A DNA stretch of 64,000 nucleotides from Proteus vulgaris (GTDB lineage: Bacteria > Pseudomonadota > Gammaproteobacteria > Enterobacterales > Enterobacteriaceae). Positions 45,856 through 55,199 of the stretch are shown here, piece by piece. Position 1 is the stretch's first letter, and each line of letters begins with the position of its first letter. Made by a program: the position numbers and the translations under genes. Under the pieces are notes generated by a model, which saw only the letters and a list, made by a program, of their open reading frames with translations, made no database searches and was not told where the DNA came from. The stretch is from NCBI RefSeq assembly GCF_033708015.1, contig NZ_CP137920.1, forward strand, positions 3,410,001-3,474,000, in the 5' to 3' direction.

Positions 45856-46824
45856 ATGAAAACTAAAAATAAAATCAATGTACTAGAACTTATTTCGCCA
45901 GAGATGAAGCAGGTTATGCAAATTTATGCAGATAATCCGCAACCTGCGCCAGAAAGTAATGACTACCCTTCTATGCGCCTTGCTTATAATCAAGATAGAC
46001 GTTATTGGAATGCTGATGCCCCCGAAATGTTTGGCATTCAAGATATTTCGGTCAGTACCTCTTATGGAAAAGTATTAACGCGTCTTTATCACCCCAAAGA
46101 AAAAACACCCGCAACACTCTATTATCTTCATGGTGGCGGCTTTATTTTAGGGAATTTAGATACCCACGATCGTATTATGCGTTTACTTGCGTCTTATACT
46201 GGTTGTGCTGTGATTGGTATTGATTACTCGCTATCACCAGAAGCGCATTATCCACAAGCGATTGATGAATCGGCACAAGTTTGCCAGTTTTATTATCAAC
46301 ATGCAGACCATTACGGCATTAACACTCAACACATTGGTTTTGCAGGTGATTCTGCGGGAGCCATGTTATCGCTGGCTACTGTATTATGGCTACGCGATAA
46401 ACAAATTCACTGTGGTAATATCAGTGCCGCGTTGCTTTGGTATGGATTATATGGCTTACGCGATTCCACCAGCCGTCGGCTTTATGGGGGGGAATGGGAT
46501 GGATTACGCCAACAAGATCTCGAAGAATATGACAATGCGTATTTAACTGCGCTGGGTAGTCGTGATGCACCTTATTATTGCTTATTTAATAACGATTTAA
46601 CGCAAGATATTCCACCTTGCTTTATCGCCAGCGCGCAATACGACCCTCTTATTGATGATAGTGTCACACTATTCAAAACGTTAGAAGCCCATCAATTAGC
46701 TTGTGAATATAAAATGTATCCAGGCACATTACATGCCTTTTTACACTATTCACGTATGATGAAAGTGGCAGATGACGCCATTCGAGATGGCGCTAACTAC
46801 TTTGTAAAACAACTGACGTTATAA
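45856..46824 (+). CDS. aes: Acetyl esterase Aes
   Basis: The 322-residue alpha/beta-hydrolase of the hormone-sensitive-lipase family has the oxyanion motif [12 protein letters not shown] (about 90-101) and the nucleophile elbow GFAGDSAGA with the catalytic Ser near 166. The late GTLHAFLHY holds the catalytic His. The sequence follows E. coli Aes closely, including [13 protein letters not shown]. Aes hydrolyses short acyl esters and can inhibit MalT. The frame opens at GTG 45844; ATG 45856, after GGAGGGG, aligns with the E. coli start. Confidence 0.95.
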   Translation: MKTKNKINVLELISPEMKQVMQIYADNPQPAPESNDYPSMRLAYNQDRRYWNADAPEMFGIQDISVSTSYGKVLTRLYHPKEKTPATLYYLHGGGFILGNLDTHDRIMRLLASYTGCAVIGIDYSLSPEAHYPQAIDESAQVCQFYYQHADHYGINTQHIGFAGDSAGAMLSLATVLWLRDKQIHCGNISAALLWYGLYGLRDSTSRRLYGGEWDGLRQQDLEEYDNAYLTALGSRDAPYYCLFNNDLTQDIPPCFIASAQYDPLIDDSVTLFKTLEAHQLACEYKMYPGTLHAFLHYSRMMKVADDAIRDGANYFVKQLTL

Positions 46825-46835
46825 AAAACGACTTT

Positions 46836-47549
46836 TTAAAACTCAAGATTACGAATAAAACGATAATCCGCAGACGCCTCTTTAAGTCGATACAAACTTG
46901 CAGGGCGTCCTCTCTCTGCCCGTTTTTCGCCAGTATCAATCAATAAATCTGCTTGCTCAATGCGTCGTCTAAATGATTTTTTCTGGATCGCTTTACCTAT
47001 CAGAATTTCATGAACATGTTGTAACTCTGGCAAGGTAAATACTTCTGGCAATGCAAATCCGGGAACAATTGAATAGAGTGATTTTTGCTTTAATCGCTCT
47101 CTGGCTTGTGAAATTAATTCTTGATGATCAAAAGCTAAGTGTTGTTGTGCCACTTTATCAATCGGACACCACACGACTGAATCGACAGTATCAATATGTG
47201 TTTCACACACTTGATGAGCAATCAACGCGGTATAACAGACCGTCACAGACCAGCCTCTTGCATCACGCTGATTATTTCCCACTGAACAGAGTTGCTCAAT
47301 ATAAGGGGGGATCACACCCGTTTTCTCTTTTAATTTTCTTAGCACAGTATCTTCAAGGCATTTGTCCTGTTCTTCATCGACAAAACCTCCTGGTAAACCC
47401 CATTTTCCTTTTTCAGGATGCTCCCCTCTTTTCACCAACAATACTTTTAACTGCTCTTCGTGATAAGTAAACAGTACAGCATCAACGGTGATCAGTGGAG
47501 ATAGGAAATCACGGCGGTTATAACTGGCTAAAAAATCTTGTTCATTCAT
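46836..47549 (-). CDS. NrtR-type regulator: Nudix domain plus winged helix
   Basis: The 237-residue protein has an N-terminal Nudix-fold domain (about 15-150) and a C-terminal winged-helix domain (about 165-235; FRRRIEQADLLIDTGEKRAERGRPASLYRL). The Nudix box (about 55-79) is degenerate: RKLKEKTG replaces the catalytic RExxEExG. It should therefore sense rather than cut a nucleotide. NrtR proteins repress NAD-metabolism genes and release DNA on ADP-ribose (established for the family). The gene faces an SPFH/NAD-kinase-like operon across operator-like palindromes. The start is moved from 47618 to the ATG at 47549, giving MNEQDFLASYNRRDFLSP. Confidence 0.88.
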   Translation of the reverse strand: MNEQDFLASYNRRDFLSPLITVDAVLFTYHEEQLKVLLVKRGEHPEKGKWGLPGGFVDEEQDKCLEDTVLRKLKEKTGVIPPYIEQLCSVGNNQRDARGWSVTVCYTALIAHQVCETHIDTVDSVVWCPIDKVAQQHLAFDHQELISQARERLKQKSLYSIVPGFALPEVFTLPELQHVHEILIGKAIQKKSFRRRIEQADLLIDTGEKRAERGRPASLYRLKEASADYRFIRNLEF

Positions 47550-47612
47550 GATGTAAGCTTTATTAGAAAACGATGAAACTATTTTAAGCCTAAACCACAA
47601 AAAATCAAATTT

Positions 47613-47685
47613 TGTCATAAAGACACTAAATCAGTTGACAAGCATAGTGTCTATAAGACACAATCCAATTATTGTCATAAGGACA
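47613..47685. promoter_or_regulatory. Three NrtR-type operators around the SPFH-operon promoter
   Basis: Three copies of TGTC-N5-GACA stand in a row: TGTCATAAAGACA (47613-47625), TGTCTATAAGACA (47648-47660) and TGTCATAAGGACA (47673-47685). Each is flanked by CTAA or TAG as in known NrtR boxes. The middle copy lies between TTGACA (47635-47640) and CACAAT (47659-47664), so binding would block the rightward promoter. Confidence 0.8.
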
Positions 47686-47702
47686 CTAATTGGAGAAAGA
47701 CT

Positions 47703-48722
47703 ATGTTTAACTTAAATTACTTTAAAGCTGATTCATCAACATTCATTATTAAATCGGTAAACGGCAAAATTCGCCAGCAAGGTAAAGGTTTAAGTTTTTG
47801 GTATAACTCAGCCACAACCTCTATTGCGGCATTACCTTTAAATGCGCAAGAAGCGCCTTTTATTTTTAACTTCCAAACCTCAGACTTTCAGGGATTACGT
47901 ATTCAAGGACAAATTTCATTTCAGATAAAAGCGCCTGAAAAAGCGGCAGAAGTACTCAACTTCAACTTGAGCAAAAACGGCAAATCTTATGCGTCAGAAG
48001 ATCCACTCAAGCTCAGTGATCGTGTTGTACGTATTGCACAAACCTTAATTCAAGCAAAGATCCAAAGTACACCACTGAGAGAAGCATTATTACTGAGTCA
48101 ATCATTAGTTTCTTTGGTAATGAAACAATTAATTGAACATCCCTCATTAGAGGCATTAGGTATTGCGATTTTAGATGTCTCTATTGCGGCAATCACGCCA
48201 TCGCCAGAAACCTTAAAGGCTCTCGAAGCGGAAGCGAGAGAATCCTTACTGAAAGAAGCCGATGATGCCATTTATGCACGTCGTAAATTCTCAGTAGAAC
48301 AAGAGCGCACGATTAAAGAGGCTGAATTAGAAACCGATTTATCGGTTCAACGTAAACGCCAAGAAATTGAAGAAGCACGTTTAGAAAATGAACGGACATT
48401 ATTACGCGAGCAAGCGGAAATTGAAAAAGAGCGCCTTGAAGCGAAGGTTAATGCCGAAGCAAAACGCAAAGAACTGGTCGCGTTAAGTGCAGAAAATCAG
48501 CGAACACAATCAGAAGCCGATGCTTATGCTATTGAAGCGACTATGCGTGCTTATCGTGAATTACCGGTTGAAAACCTAAAAGCCATGGCACTAGCAAAAA
48601 TGGACTCACAACAATTAATGGCAATGGCATTTGAAACCTTAGCGCTGAATTCAGGAAAAATTGGTGAACTGAACATCACTCCTGATTTATTTAGCCAATT
48701 TATGAAAAAAGGGAATAAATAA
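47703..48722 (+). CDS. SPFH/band-7 domain protein
   Basis: The 339-residue protein has an SPFH domain over about residues 10-180 and a long charged coiled coil (about 180-270, rich in Glu/Lys/Arg with EQERTIKEAELETD-type heptads). A conserved C-terminal SPFH tail (MALAKMDSQQLMAMAFETLA) follows. No transmembrane helix or signal peptide is visible, unlike stomatin or HflK. Such proteins form oligomeric scaffolds. The gene follows the NrtR-type operators and is translationally coupled (TAATG) to the NAD-kinase-like gene. Confidence 0.85.
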   Translation: MFNLNYFKADSSTFIIKSVNGKIRQQGKGLSFWYNSATTSIAALPLNAQEAPFIFNFQTSDFQGLRIQGQISFQIKAPEKAAEVLNFNLSKNGKSYASEDPLKLSDRVVRIAQTLIQAKIQSTPLREALLLSQSLVSLVMKQLIEHPSLEALGIAILDVSIAAITPSPETLKALEAEARESLLKEADDAIYARRKFSVEQERTIKEAELETDLSVQRKRQEIEEARLENERTLLREQAEIEKERLEAKVNAEAKRKELVALSAENQRTQSEADAYAIEATMRAYRELPVENLKAMALAKMDSQQLMAMAFETLALNSGKIGELNITPDLFSQFMKKGNK

Positions 48723-49666
48723 TGCAACGTAACGAAGATTTTCGTTTTGTGCTAGTGATGAGAAAAAGTCGCTTACAAGAATTAATTGAGCGCTTTAATA
48801 CGTGGTCACAAGCCAAATTCTATTTAGAACACAACAATGTTGAGGTAAAGGATTACCTCAATGAACACAATTTATATCAAAAGCAGCTCACAGAAGCTGA
48901 GCTGATTTTAAAATCATTAGGACGTTTTCAGCTCTTAGAAAGAAGTTTATTGCCTAGCTATCAATTCTCACCTCACGATATTGTAGTGGTGATCGGTCAA
49001 GACGGGCTTGTTGCCAATACGCTGAAATATCTTAATGGACAGCCTATTATTGCCATAAACCCAGATCCATCACGATGGGATGGTAAATTATTGCCTTTCG
49101 AAATGGGACAATTAAAAGAGATAGTCATTAATACCATTAATCAAAAAATGCCCTTTAAAACAGTTACTTTTGCACAAGTAACAACCAATGATGGTCAATC
49201 ATTATTAGCGGTTAATGACGTATTTATAGGCCCAAAAAGCCATACTTCTGCACGATATATTTTACAATGGCATGGTGCTCAAGAAGCACAATCTTCATCA
49301 GGAATCATTGTATCAACAGGATTGGGATCGACAGGGTGGTTTCAATCTATTCTTGCTGGCGCAATGGCAATTACAGGAGAAGCCTCGCACCCTCTGTTAC
49401 AAGGTTTTAGTTGGAGCGACCGAAAATTACAGTTTAGTGTAAGAGAGCCGTTTCCAAGCAAAACGACAGGTGTCGCTCTCACTTTTGGTACTATTGAACC
49501 AGATTCACCGTTGCAATTAGAATCTTTGATGCCAGAAAATGGCGTGATTTTCTCTGATGGCATCGAAGATGACTATTTACAATTTAATGCAGGTTGCATT
49601 GCCCACATTGGTATTGCTGACATACAAGGTCAATTAATTAGCCCAAAAGGACGTCAGCGTATTTAA
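48722..49666 (+). CDS. NAD-kinase-like protein
   Basis: The 314-residue protein keeps landmarks of the NAD kinase fold. VVVIGQDGLVANTLKYL (about 88-104) stands where NAD kinases have GGDGT, LAVNDVFIG (162-170) matches the conserved Asn-Glu/Asp motif, and IIVSTGLGSTGW (195-206) matches TPTGSTAY. GQDGL in place of GGDGT and an N-terminal extension of about 80 residues set it apart from housekeeping NadK. It may phosphorylate or merely sense NAD. Its place behind an NrtR-like regulator supports an NAD link. Confidence 0.78.
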   Translation: MQRNEDFRFVLVMRKSRLQELIERFNTWSQAKFYLEHNNVEVKDYLNEHNLYQKQLTEAELILKSLGRFQLLERSLLPSYQFSPHDIVVVIGQDGLVANTLKYLNGQPIIAINPDPSRWDGKLLPFEMGQLKEIVINTINQKMPFKTVTFAQVTTNDGQSLLAVNDVFIGPKSHTSARYILQWHGAQEAQSSSGIIVSTGLGSTGWFQSILAGAMAITGEASHPLLQGFSWSDRKLQFSVREPFPSKTTGVALTFGTIEPDSPLQLESLMPENGVIFSDGIEDDYLQFNAGCIAHIGIADIQGQLISPKGRQRI

Positions 49667-49668
49667 AT

Positions 49669-50304
<636 letters not shown>

Positions 50305-50315
50305 CTAAAACAGTC

Positions 50316-50368
50316 TTGACAATCTATCACTGATAGAGATATTTTACACCATCTCTATCACCGATAGA
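50316..50368. promoter_or_regulatory. tetA promoter with two tet operators
   Basis: Operator 1 is TCTATCA-C-TGATAGA (50323-50337, perfect). Operator 2 is TCTATCA-C-CGATAGA (50354-50368, one mismatch). A TTGACA box (50316-50321) with TATTTT 18 bases later (50340-50345) straddles operator 1. TetR bound here shuts both genes until tetracycline-Mg enters. Confidence 0.9.
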
Positions 50369-50382
50369 TTTTTAGGATCTCA

Positions 50383-51597
50383 ATGAATAAATCAATTATT
50401 ATCATACTGCTGATCACCGTATTCGATGCCATAGGTATCGGACTTATCATGCCAGTACTCCCTACGCTATTAAATGAATTTGTTAGTGAAAATTCACTGG
50501 CGACCCATTACGGTGTGCTATTAGCACTCTATGCGACTATGCAGGTTATTTTTGCACCTCTATTAGGACGACTGTCTGATAAATATGGCAGAAAACCGAT
50601 CTTACTGTTTTCACTTTTAGGTGCCGCTCTTGACTACCTTTTAATGGCATGCTCAACCACACTTTGGATGCTTTATATTGGTCGCATTCTCGCAGGTATC
50701 ACGGGTGCAACAGGTGCCGTATGTGCATCTGCTATGAGCGATGTGACTCCCACTAAAAATCGAACTCGCTATTTTGGTTTTTTAGGGGGGGCTTTTGGTA
50801 TTGGTCTTATTATTGGTCCAATGCTGGGAGGATTATTAGGTGAAATTAGTGCACACACACCGTTTATCTTTGCAGCCCTTTCGCACTCGGTATTATTAAT
50901 ACTCTCTTTGTGCTTTTTCCGTGAAACACAAAAAAGAGAAACACTTGTTACAAATAGCACATCGAAGCACCAAACAGCATCAAATTCAGTTACCCGCTTT
51001 ATTAAGAAAAGCCTCTATTTTTGGCTGGTAACCTATTTTATTATCCAACTTATTGGTCAAATTCCTGCCACTATCTGGGTGCTGTTTACACAATACCGCT
51101 TTGATTGGAACACAACCTCTGTCGGCATGTCCTTGGCTGCTCTGGGTGTATTACATATTTTCTTTCAAGCCGTTGTCGCCGGAAAGTTAGCGCAAAAATG
51201 GGGTGAAAAAACAACCATTATGATCAGTATGTCGATTGATATGATCGGCTGTTTATTATTAGCATGGATAAGCCAAGTTTGGGTGATCTTGCCAGCATTA
51301 ATTTGCTTAGCGGCTGGAGGAATGGGGCAACCTGCTTTACAAGGTTATTTATCGAAAGCCGTCGATGATAATGCCCAAGGGAAGCTGCAAGGCACACTTG
51401 TAAGCTTAACCAATATGACGGGAATTATTGGGCCACTCTTATTTGCCATTATTTATCGTTATAGTATCGCTTATTGGGATGGCCTGTTATGGTTGATAGG
51501 ATCTGTACTTTATGGCGTATTATTAATCAGCGCCTATCTTCATCAAAAACGCAATAATAGCGATCTGAATTTAGCATTATCTAAGCATAATCATTAA
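50383..51597 (+). CDS. tet(J): Tetracycline efflux MFS transporter, Tet(J)-like
   Basis: The 404-residue, twelve-helix major facilitator exports tetracycline-Mg in exchange for protons. The TetA signs are FDAIGIGLIMPVLP (14-27) with the helix 1 Asp, motif A GRLSDKYGRKP (62-72), and the GITGATGAVCASAMSDVT helix 4. TetA in enterobacteria has many classes; Tet(J) is the chromosomal class I know from Proteus, so that class is chosen by context and not by alignment. It runs divergently from tetR. Confidence 0.88.
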   Translation: MNKSIIIILLITVFDAIGIGLIMPVLPTLLNEFVSENSLATHYGVLLALYATMQVIFAPLLGRLSDKYGRKPILLFSLLGAALDYLLMACSTTLWMLYIGRILAGITGATGAVCASAMSDVTPTKNRTRYFGFLGGAFGIGLIIGPMLGGLLGEISAHTPFIFAALSHSVLLILSLCFFRETQKRETLVTNSTSKHQTASNSVTRFIKKSLYFWLVTYFIIQLIGQIPATIWVLFTQYRFDWNTTSVGMSLAALGVLHIFFQAVVAGKLAQKWGEKTTIMISMSIDMIGCLLLAWISQVWVILPALICLAAGGMGQPALQGYLSKAVDDNAQGKLQGTLVSLTNMTGIIGPLLFAIIYRYSIAYWDGLLWLIGSVLYGVLLISAYLHQKRNNSDLNLALSKHNH

Positions 51598-51608
51598 AAA
51601 GAGGTGCT

Positions 51609-51953
51609 TTACTTAAAATAGGGGATCCCGACTTCGCATCGTGTGTTATTAAATACCGCAATAAAATCGGCATCAATACAATAAGTTTCAAAATTTGCTT
51701 TTGCGATTTCTTGATCGTGTTGATAGTCCAACAAAAGAAAAAAAGACTTTATTTCTGATACATGCTCCAGACAACAATCTGAAGGAAAAAATTGAAGATC
51801 AAGACAAGCATCCATGTTTGCTTGATCTTCGATTGCCGTTATTAACATCCGTTGTTCTAACGCTATATTATCTCGATGCCATCCTTGAGCAATCCAACCC
51901 AAACTAAACGCCAGTAGTGCAATCCATGCATATAACGCTTGAGTGTTGAACAT
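51609..51953 (-). CDS. Unrecognised small membrane-anchored protein next to a holin-like gene
   Basis: The 114-residue protein has one N-terminal transmembrane helix (about 6-25) and a charged exported domain with five cysteines (two adjacent, DCCLEH). Placed directly after a holin-like gene, with a topology like an inner-membrane spanin, it could be a lysis accessory protein; it lacks the long coiled coil of typical Rz. I do not recognise the family. It is convergent with tetA. Confidence 0.6.
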   Translation of the reverse strand: MFNTQALYAWIALLAFSLGWIAQGWHRDNIALEQRMLITAIEDQANMDACLDLQFFPSDCCLEHVSEIKSFFLLLDYQHDQEIAKANFETYCIDADFIAVFNNTRCEVGIPYFK

Positions 51954-52027
51954 GACCTAACTCCTTAGTCATTCGAGACAAAACTGACTTTATCGATTTT
52001 TATTATGATGAAAACATGTTGCACTTT

Positions 52028-52330
52028 TTACTTAGTATCATCTTTTTCTTTCCCTGAAAAAAGTTGATTACCTCGTTTACGTAACCAGATTTCGACTAAC
52101 TGATAACCCACAATACCGAGCGCTGAGCCGATCCCCATAACTGCGACAGAATCAATTCCAGGCCATAAAATAAGCAGTGCGCCAGCAACAACAGAAACCG
52201 CAGAGCCTAAAATAATTTTGCCGATAAACAATCTTAATGTTATTGTCTCATTCGCAACGAGCATCTTCCCTAATGCAATAAAAGCGCCCACTATCACTAA
52301 TAATATCAATGTGCTGTCATATTCATCCAT
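52028..52330 (-). CDS. Phage holin-like membrane protein
   Basis: The 100-residue protein has three hydrophobic helices (about 8-25, 33-62 and 64-85) after a short acidic N-terminus (MDEYDS), and a basic/charged C-terminus. This fits class III/LydA-type phage holins, which open the inner membrane for endolysin. No endolysin gene is seen nearby. It is co-directional with the unknown gene 75 bases downstream. Confidence 0.65.
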   Translation of the reverse strand: MDEYDSTLILLVIVGAFIALGKMLVANETITLRLFIGKIILGSAVSVVAGALLILWPGIDSVAVMGIGSALGIVGYQLVEIWLRKRGNQLFSGKEKDDTK

Positions 52331-52909
52331 GAATACACCTCATCTCTGATCACTTTTTCTTTAACCGCAAAAAGAACCCTCACCTCCTAATATTTATCAG
52401 ATAATCTGTAAGACTTAGTAGTAAACCACGACCCTGTGTAACTGAATAAATTCCCGATTGAGGTAACGCCAGTTCCTTTTATTTCAATTATGTGCAATAT
52501 CCATTTGCAATAAACAACAGGCGATCCAGTTATATTACTACCAACTTTCTTGTTAACTTGTAATAGATATCTTCGTCTATTGTTTTTCTACCCACTCCGT
52601 CAATCAACAAAAAAATAATAAACAATAAATTCAATATGTTGCTTATCTTTGTATGATTTAACGTGAAGCTATTATCTACAAAGTTTGTATTTCAAGCTAG
52701 TGTTCTTGTTCGGTTAACATCGGTTATCAAGCCTTAACCGACCATAACCGAACTATTGATATCATTCAAAACAAATAAACTTGTTTTAAGCATCTTTAAA
52801 CAACCTTAAAACAAAGATTTATATAAAAAAACAATAAATAGGCTGGTTATAATACAAATTTAAGCTAATATAGAGGGTATCTATGAGTCTTTAGTAAAGA
52901 GAAAATGAT
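52331..52909. other. Gene-free spacer between holin-like and Ogr-like genes
   Basis: No coding frame is seen. It holds the nested CGGTTA hairpin at 52708-52753 and a smaller AAAACAA/TTGTTTT hairpin at 52768-52787. It is probably the divergent control region. Confidence 0.55.
52708..52753. promoter_or_regulatory. Nested inverted repeat with four CGGTTA units
   Basis: Outer arms GTTCGGTTA (52708-52716) / TAACCGAAC (52745-52753) and inner arms TCGGTTA (52720-52726) / TAACCGA (52735-52741) make one interrupted hairpin with an 8-base loop. It could equally be two operators for a dimeric regulator. Confidence 0.6.
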
Positions 52910-53170
52910 ATGCGTGTCTTAACTATTTTTTGTCCTGAATGTGGTGAAAAAGCGCTTATAAAGAAAAGTAATCGTAAACACAAAGAGTTATCCGATCTCT
53001 ATTGTGCTTGTCGTGATCCTGAATGCGGGCATACCTTTGTTTTAAACCTCACGTTTAGCCACACCCTTATGCCAAGTGCAAAAAACAAAGAAACATTGTT
53101 ATTAGATGTCATTAAAAATCTTTCTCCAGAACAACGAGAGAAAGCACTTACACTTTTGCAAAACATATAG
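52910..53170 (+). CDS. Ogr/Delta-like zinc-finger protein
   Basis: The 86-residue protein begins MRVLTIFCPECGEKALIKKS. It has the CPEC ... CRDPEC(G)H cysteine pattern of the P2 Ogr / P4 Delta late-gene activators (Cys at about 8, 11, 34 and 39), and the HTFVLNLTFSHTL strand that follows in that family. Ogr recruits RNA polymerase to phage late promoters. No tail or capsid genes are near, so this is a remnant or domesticated regulator. It is divergent from the holin-like gene. Confidence 0.85.
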   Translation: MRVLTIFCPECGEKALIKKSNRKHKELSDLYCACRDPECGHTFVLNLTFSHTLMPSAKNKETLLLDVIKNLSPEQREKALTLLQNI

Positions 53171-53443
53171 CCATCCCGAACAGACACGCTTTTTTTCATT
53201 TATTTTTATGATCTTGCTCCCATTCTGGCAGGTTATTTGACTAACCTATTCTTATAGAAAGATAAATGATGTAGATTCATTTTTAAGCTAAATAAAAATA
53301 ATTCTTATGTTTTAAATAAAACAAACACCGCTTATTGATGCCGTGTTTGCCAATCCTCTAATCAATAATTTGTCAGCCCCCCAAACCAGAAACCCTATTT
53401 CTGATTTGAAGACGAAACACAAATTTCAAATGGAGCATTTAAG

Positions 53444-54508
53444 ATGAAAAAGCTGATTAATCGAGTTGATGATGTGTTATCTGAACAACTACAAGGCTTT
53501 GCAAAAGCCCATCCTGAAATCAAACTTCATCCCTCCTCTTTTTATGTCACGCGAAAAGATGCTCCCGTAAAAGGTAAAGTTGCTCTATTGTCTGGCGGTG
53601 GTAGCGGGCATGAACCGATGCATGCGGGTTTTGTGGGTAAAGGAATGCTTGATGGCGCATGTCCAGGTGAAATATTTACGTCACCCACACCGGATAAAAT
53701 GTATGACTGCGCCAAAGCGATTGATAGTGGTGAAGGCGTTTTAATGATCGTGAAAAATTATACGGGTGATGTGCTTAACTTTGAAACCGCAACAGAACTG
53801 CTTCATGACGATGGTATCAAAATCGCCACGGTATTAGTTGATGATGATGTGGCAGTAAAAGATAGCTTATATACCGCAGGACGCCGTGGTGTTGCTAATA
53901 CTGTTTTGATAGAAAAACTACTGGGTGCAGCAGCTGAAAGAGGTGATCCTCTTGATGAACTAGTGACATTAGGTCATTACATTAATAACAATGGTTTTTC
54001 TATCGGTATTGCCTTGGAAGCCTGTACGGTGCCAGCAGCAGGAAAACCGTCGTTCACTTTACCTGAAAATGAAATGGAGTTCGGTGTAGGTATTCACGGT
54101 GAACCGGGTATTAACCGCCGTAAATTTATTTCTCTCAATGATACTGTTGATGCCATGTTTAATACCTTAATTGAAAATGGTCATTATCAACGAGTGATCC
54201 GCAATTGGGATCGTGAAAACGGCACTTGGATTGATGAAGAGCAGGAAAAACAGCCTTTAAAATCTGGCGATCGCGTCATTGTTTTAGTTAATAACCTGGG
54301 TGCTACACCACAATCTGAACTTTATGGTGTTTATAACCGTTTAACTCAATGCTGTGAAAAATTTGGCTTAACCATCGAACGTTCTTTAATTGGCGCTTAT
54401 TGTACTTCACTCGATATGTCAGGGATCTCCATTACCCTACTCAAAGTGGATGATGAATTGCTCTCTTTATGGGATGCCCCAGTGAATACACCCGCAATGG
54501 TGAAATAA
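53444..54508 (+). CDS. dhaK: Dihydroxyacetone kinase subunit DhaK
   Basis: The 354-residue substrate-binding subunit forms a hemiaminal between dihydroxyacetone and His218, visible here in VGIHGEPG. The N-terminal SGGGSGHEPMHAGFVG (about 47-62) is the family signature. With DhaL and the phosphoryl carrier DhaM it makes dihydroxyacetone phosphate using PEP through the PTS. A SD-like GGAG lies before the ATG. No dhaR regulator is adjacent. Confidence 0.97.
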   Translation: MKKLINRVDDVLSEQLQGFAKAHPEIKLHPSSFYVTRKDAPVKGKVALLSGGGSGHEPMHAGFVGKGMLDGACPGEIFTSPTPDKMYDCAKAIDSGEGVLMIVKNYTGDVLNFETATELLHDDGIKIATVLVDDDVAVKDSLYTAGRRGVANTVLIEKLLGAAAERGDPLDELVTLGHYINNNGFSIGIALEACTVPAAGKPSFTLPENEMEFGVGIHGEPGINRRKFISLNDTVDAMFNTLIENGHYQRVIRNWDRENGTWIDEEQEKQPLKSGDRVIVLVNNLGATPQSELYGVYNRLTQCCEKFGLTIERSLIGAYCTSLDMSGISITLLKVDDELLSLWDAPVNTPAMVK

Positions 54509-54538
54509 GTTATTCATAAAAATAAAAAGGAACAAATT

Positions 54539-55171
54539 ATGGCATTAACTCAAGCACAAATTATTCTTTGGTTACAACAATGTGCACAGCTGTTTGAACA
54601 AAACAGCGATTATTTAACGGATTTAGATCGTGAAATTGGTGATGCCGACCACGGTTTAAATATGAACCGTGGCTTTAGAAAAGTGCAGGAAAAATTACCT
54701 GAATTTGAAGGACAAGATATTGGCACAATCCTCAAAACCACAGGCATGACATTACTCTCCAATATTGGCGGAGCAAGTGGTCCTCTATTTGGTACCTTTT
54801 TTATTCGTGCAGCCAAACCTACGGCTTCATTACAAAACCTAGAACTTAATCAACTTGTTGAAATGATAACAGAAGGTGTAGAAGGCATTGTAAGTCGAGG
54901 AAAAGCAGAACCCAATGACAAAACTATGTGTGATGTTTGGTGGCCTGTGGTTGAATCATTAAAACACGCTAATGAACAAAACCTTTCTATCAAAGAAGCC
55001 CTCACCCAAGCACAAGTTGTCGCGGAAAAAGCGGCTGAAAATACCATTCCGATGCAAGCGAGGAAAGGACGAGCAAGCTACTTAGGTGAGCGCAGTATCG
55101 GACATAAAGATCCTGGCAGTGCTTCTGTGGTACTGATGATACAAGCCCTTGCAAATAGTGTTAATGCATAA
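54539..55171 (+). CDS. dhaL: Dihydroxyacetone kinase subunit DhaL (ADP-binding)
   Basis: The 210-residue subunit holds ADP as a fixed coenzyme. DREIGDADHGLNMNRG (about 25-40) provides the aspartates that bind two Mg2+, and GGASGPLFGTFF and ARKGRASYLGERS are family motifs. It lies 30 bases after dhaK with AAAAAGGAAC as SD. Confidence 0.97.
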   Translation: MALTQAQIILWLQQCAQLFEQNSDYLTDLDREIGDADHGLNMNRGFRKVQEKLPEFEGQDIGTILKTTGMTLLSNIGGASGPLFGTFFIRAAKPTASLQNLELNQLVEMITEGVEGIVSRGKAEPNDKTMCDVWWPVVESLKHANEQNLSIKEALTQAQVVAEKAAENTIPMQARKGRASYLGERSIGHKDPGSASVVLMIQALANSVNA

Positions 55172-55199
55172 CTGACCAAGCAACCAATAAAGGTCTACC

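Noticed and set aside
50783..50790. G7 tract in tetA and a similar one in aes (about 46486-46492) as phase-variation sites
   Set aside because: Both are seven bases or fewer within well-conserved codons (Gly-Gly) and there is no biological reason to expect switching; noted only as tract-length comparisons.
53322..53349. CAAACAC/GTGTTTG inverted repeat before dhaK
   Set aside because: Only seven pairs with a 14-base loop and no T run; too weak to call as a terminator or operator.
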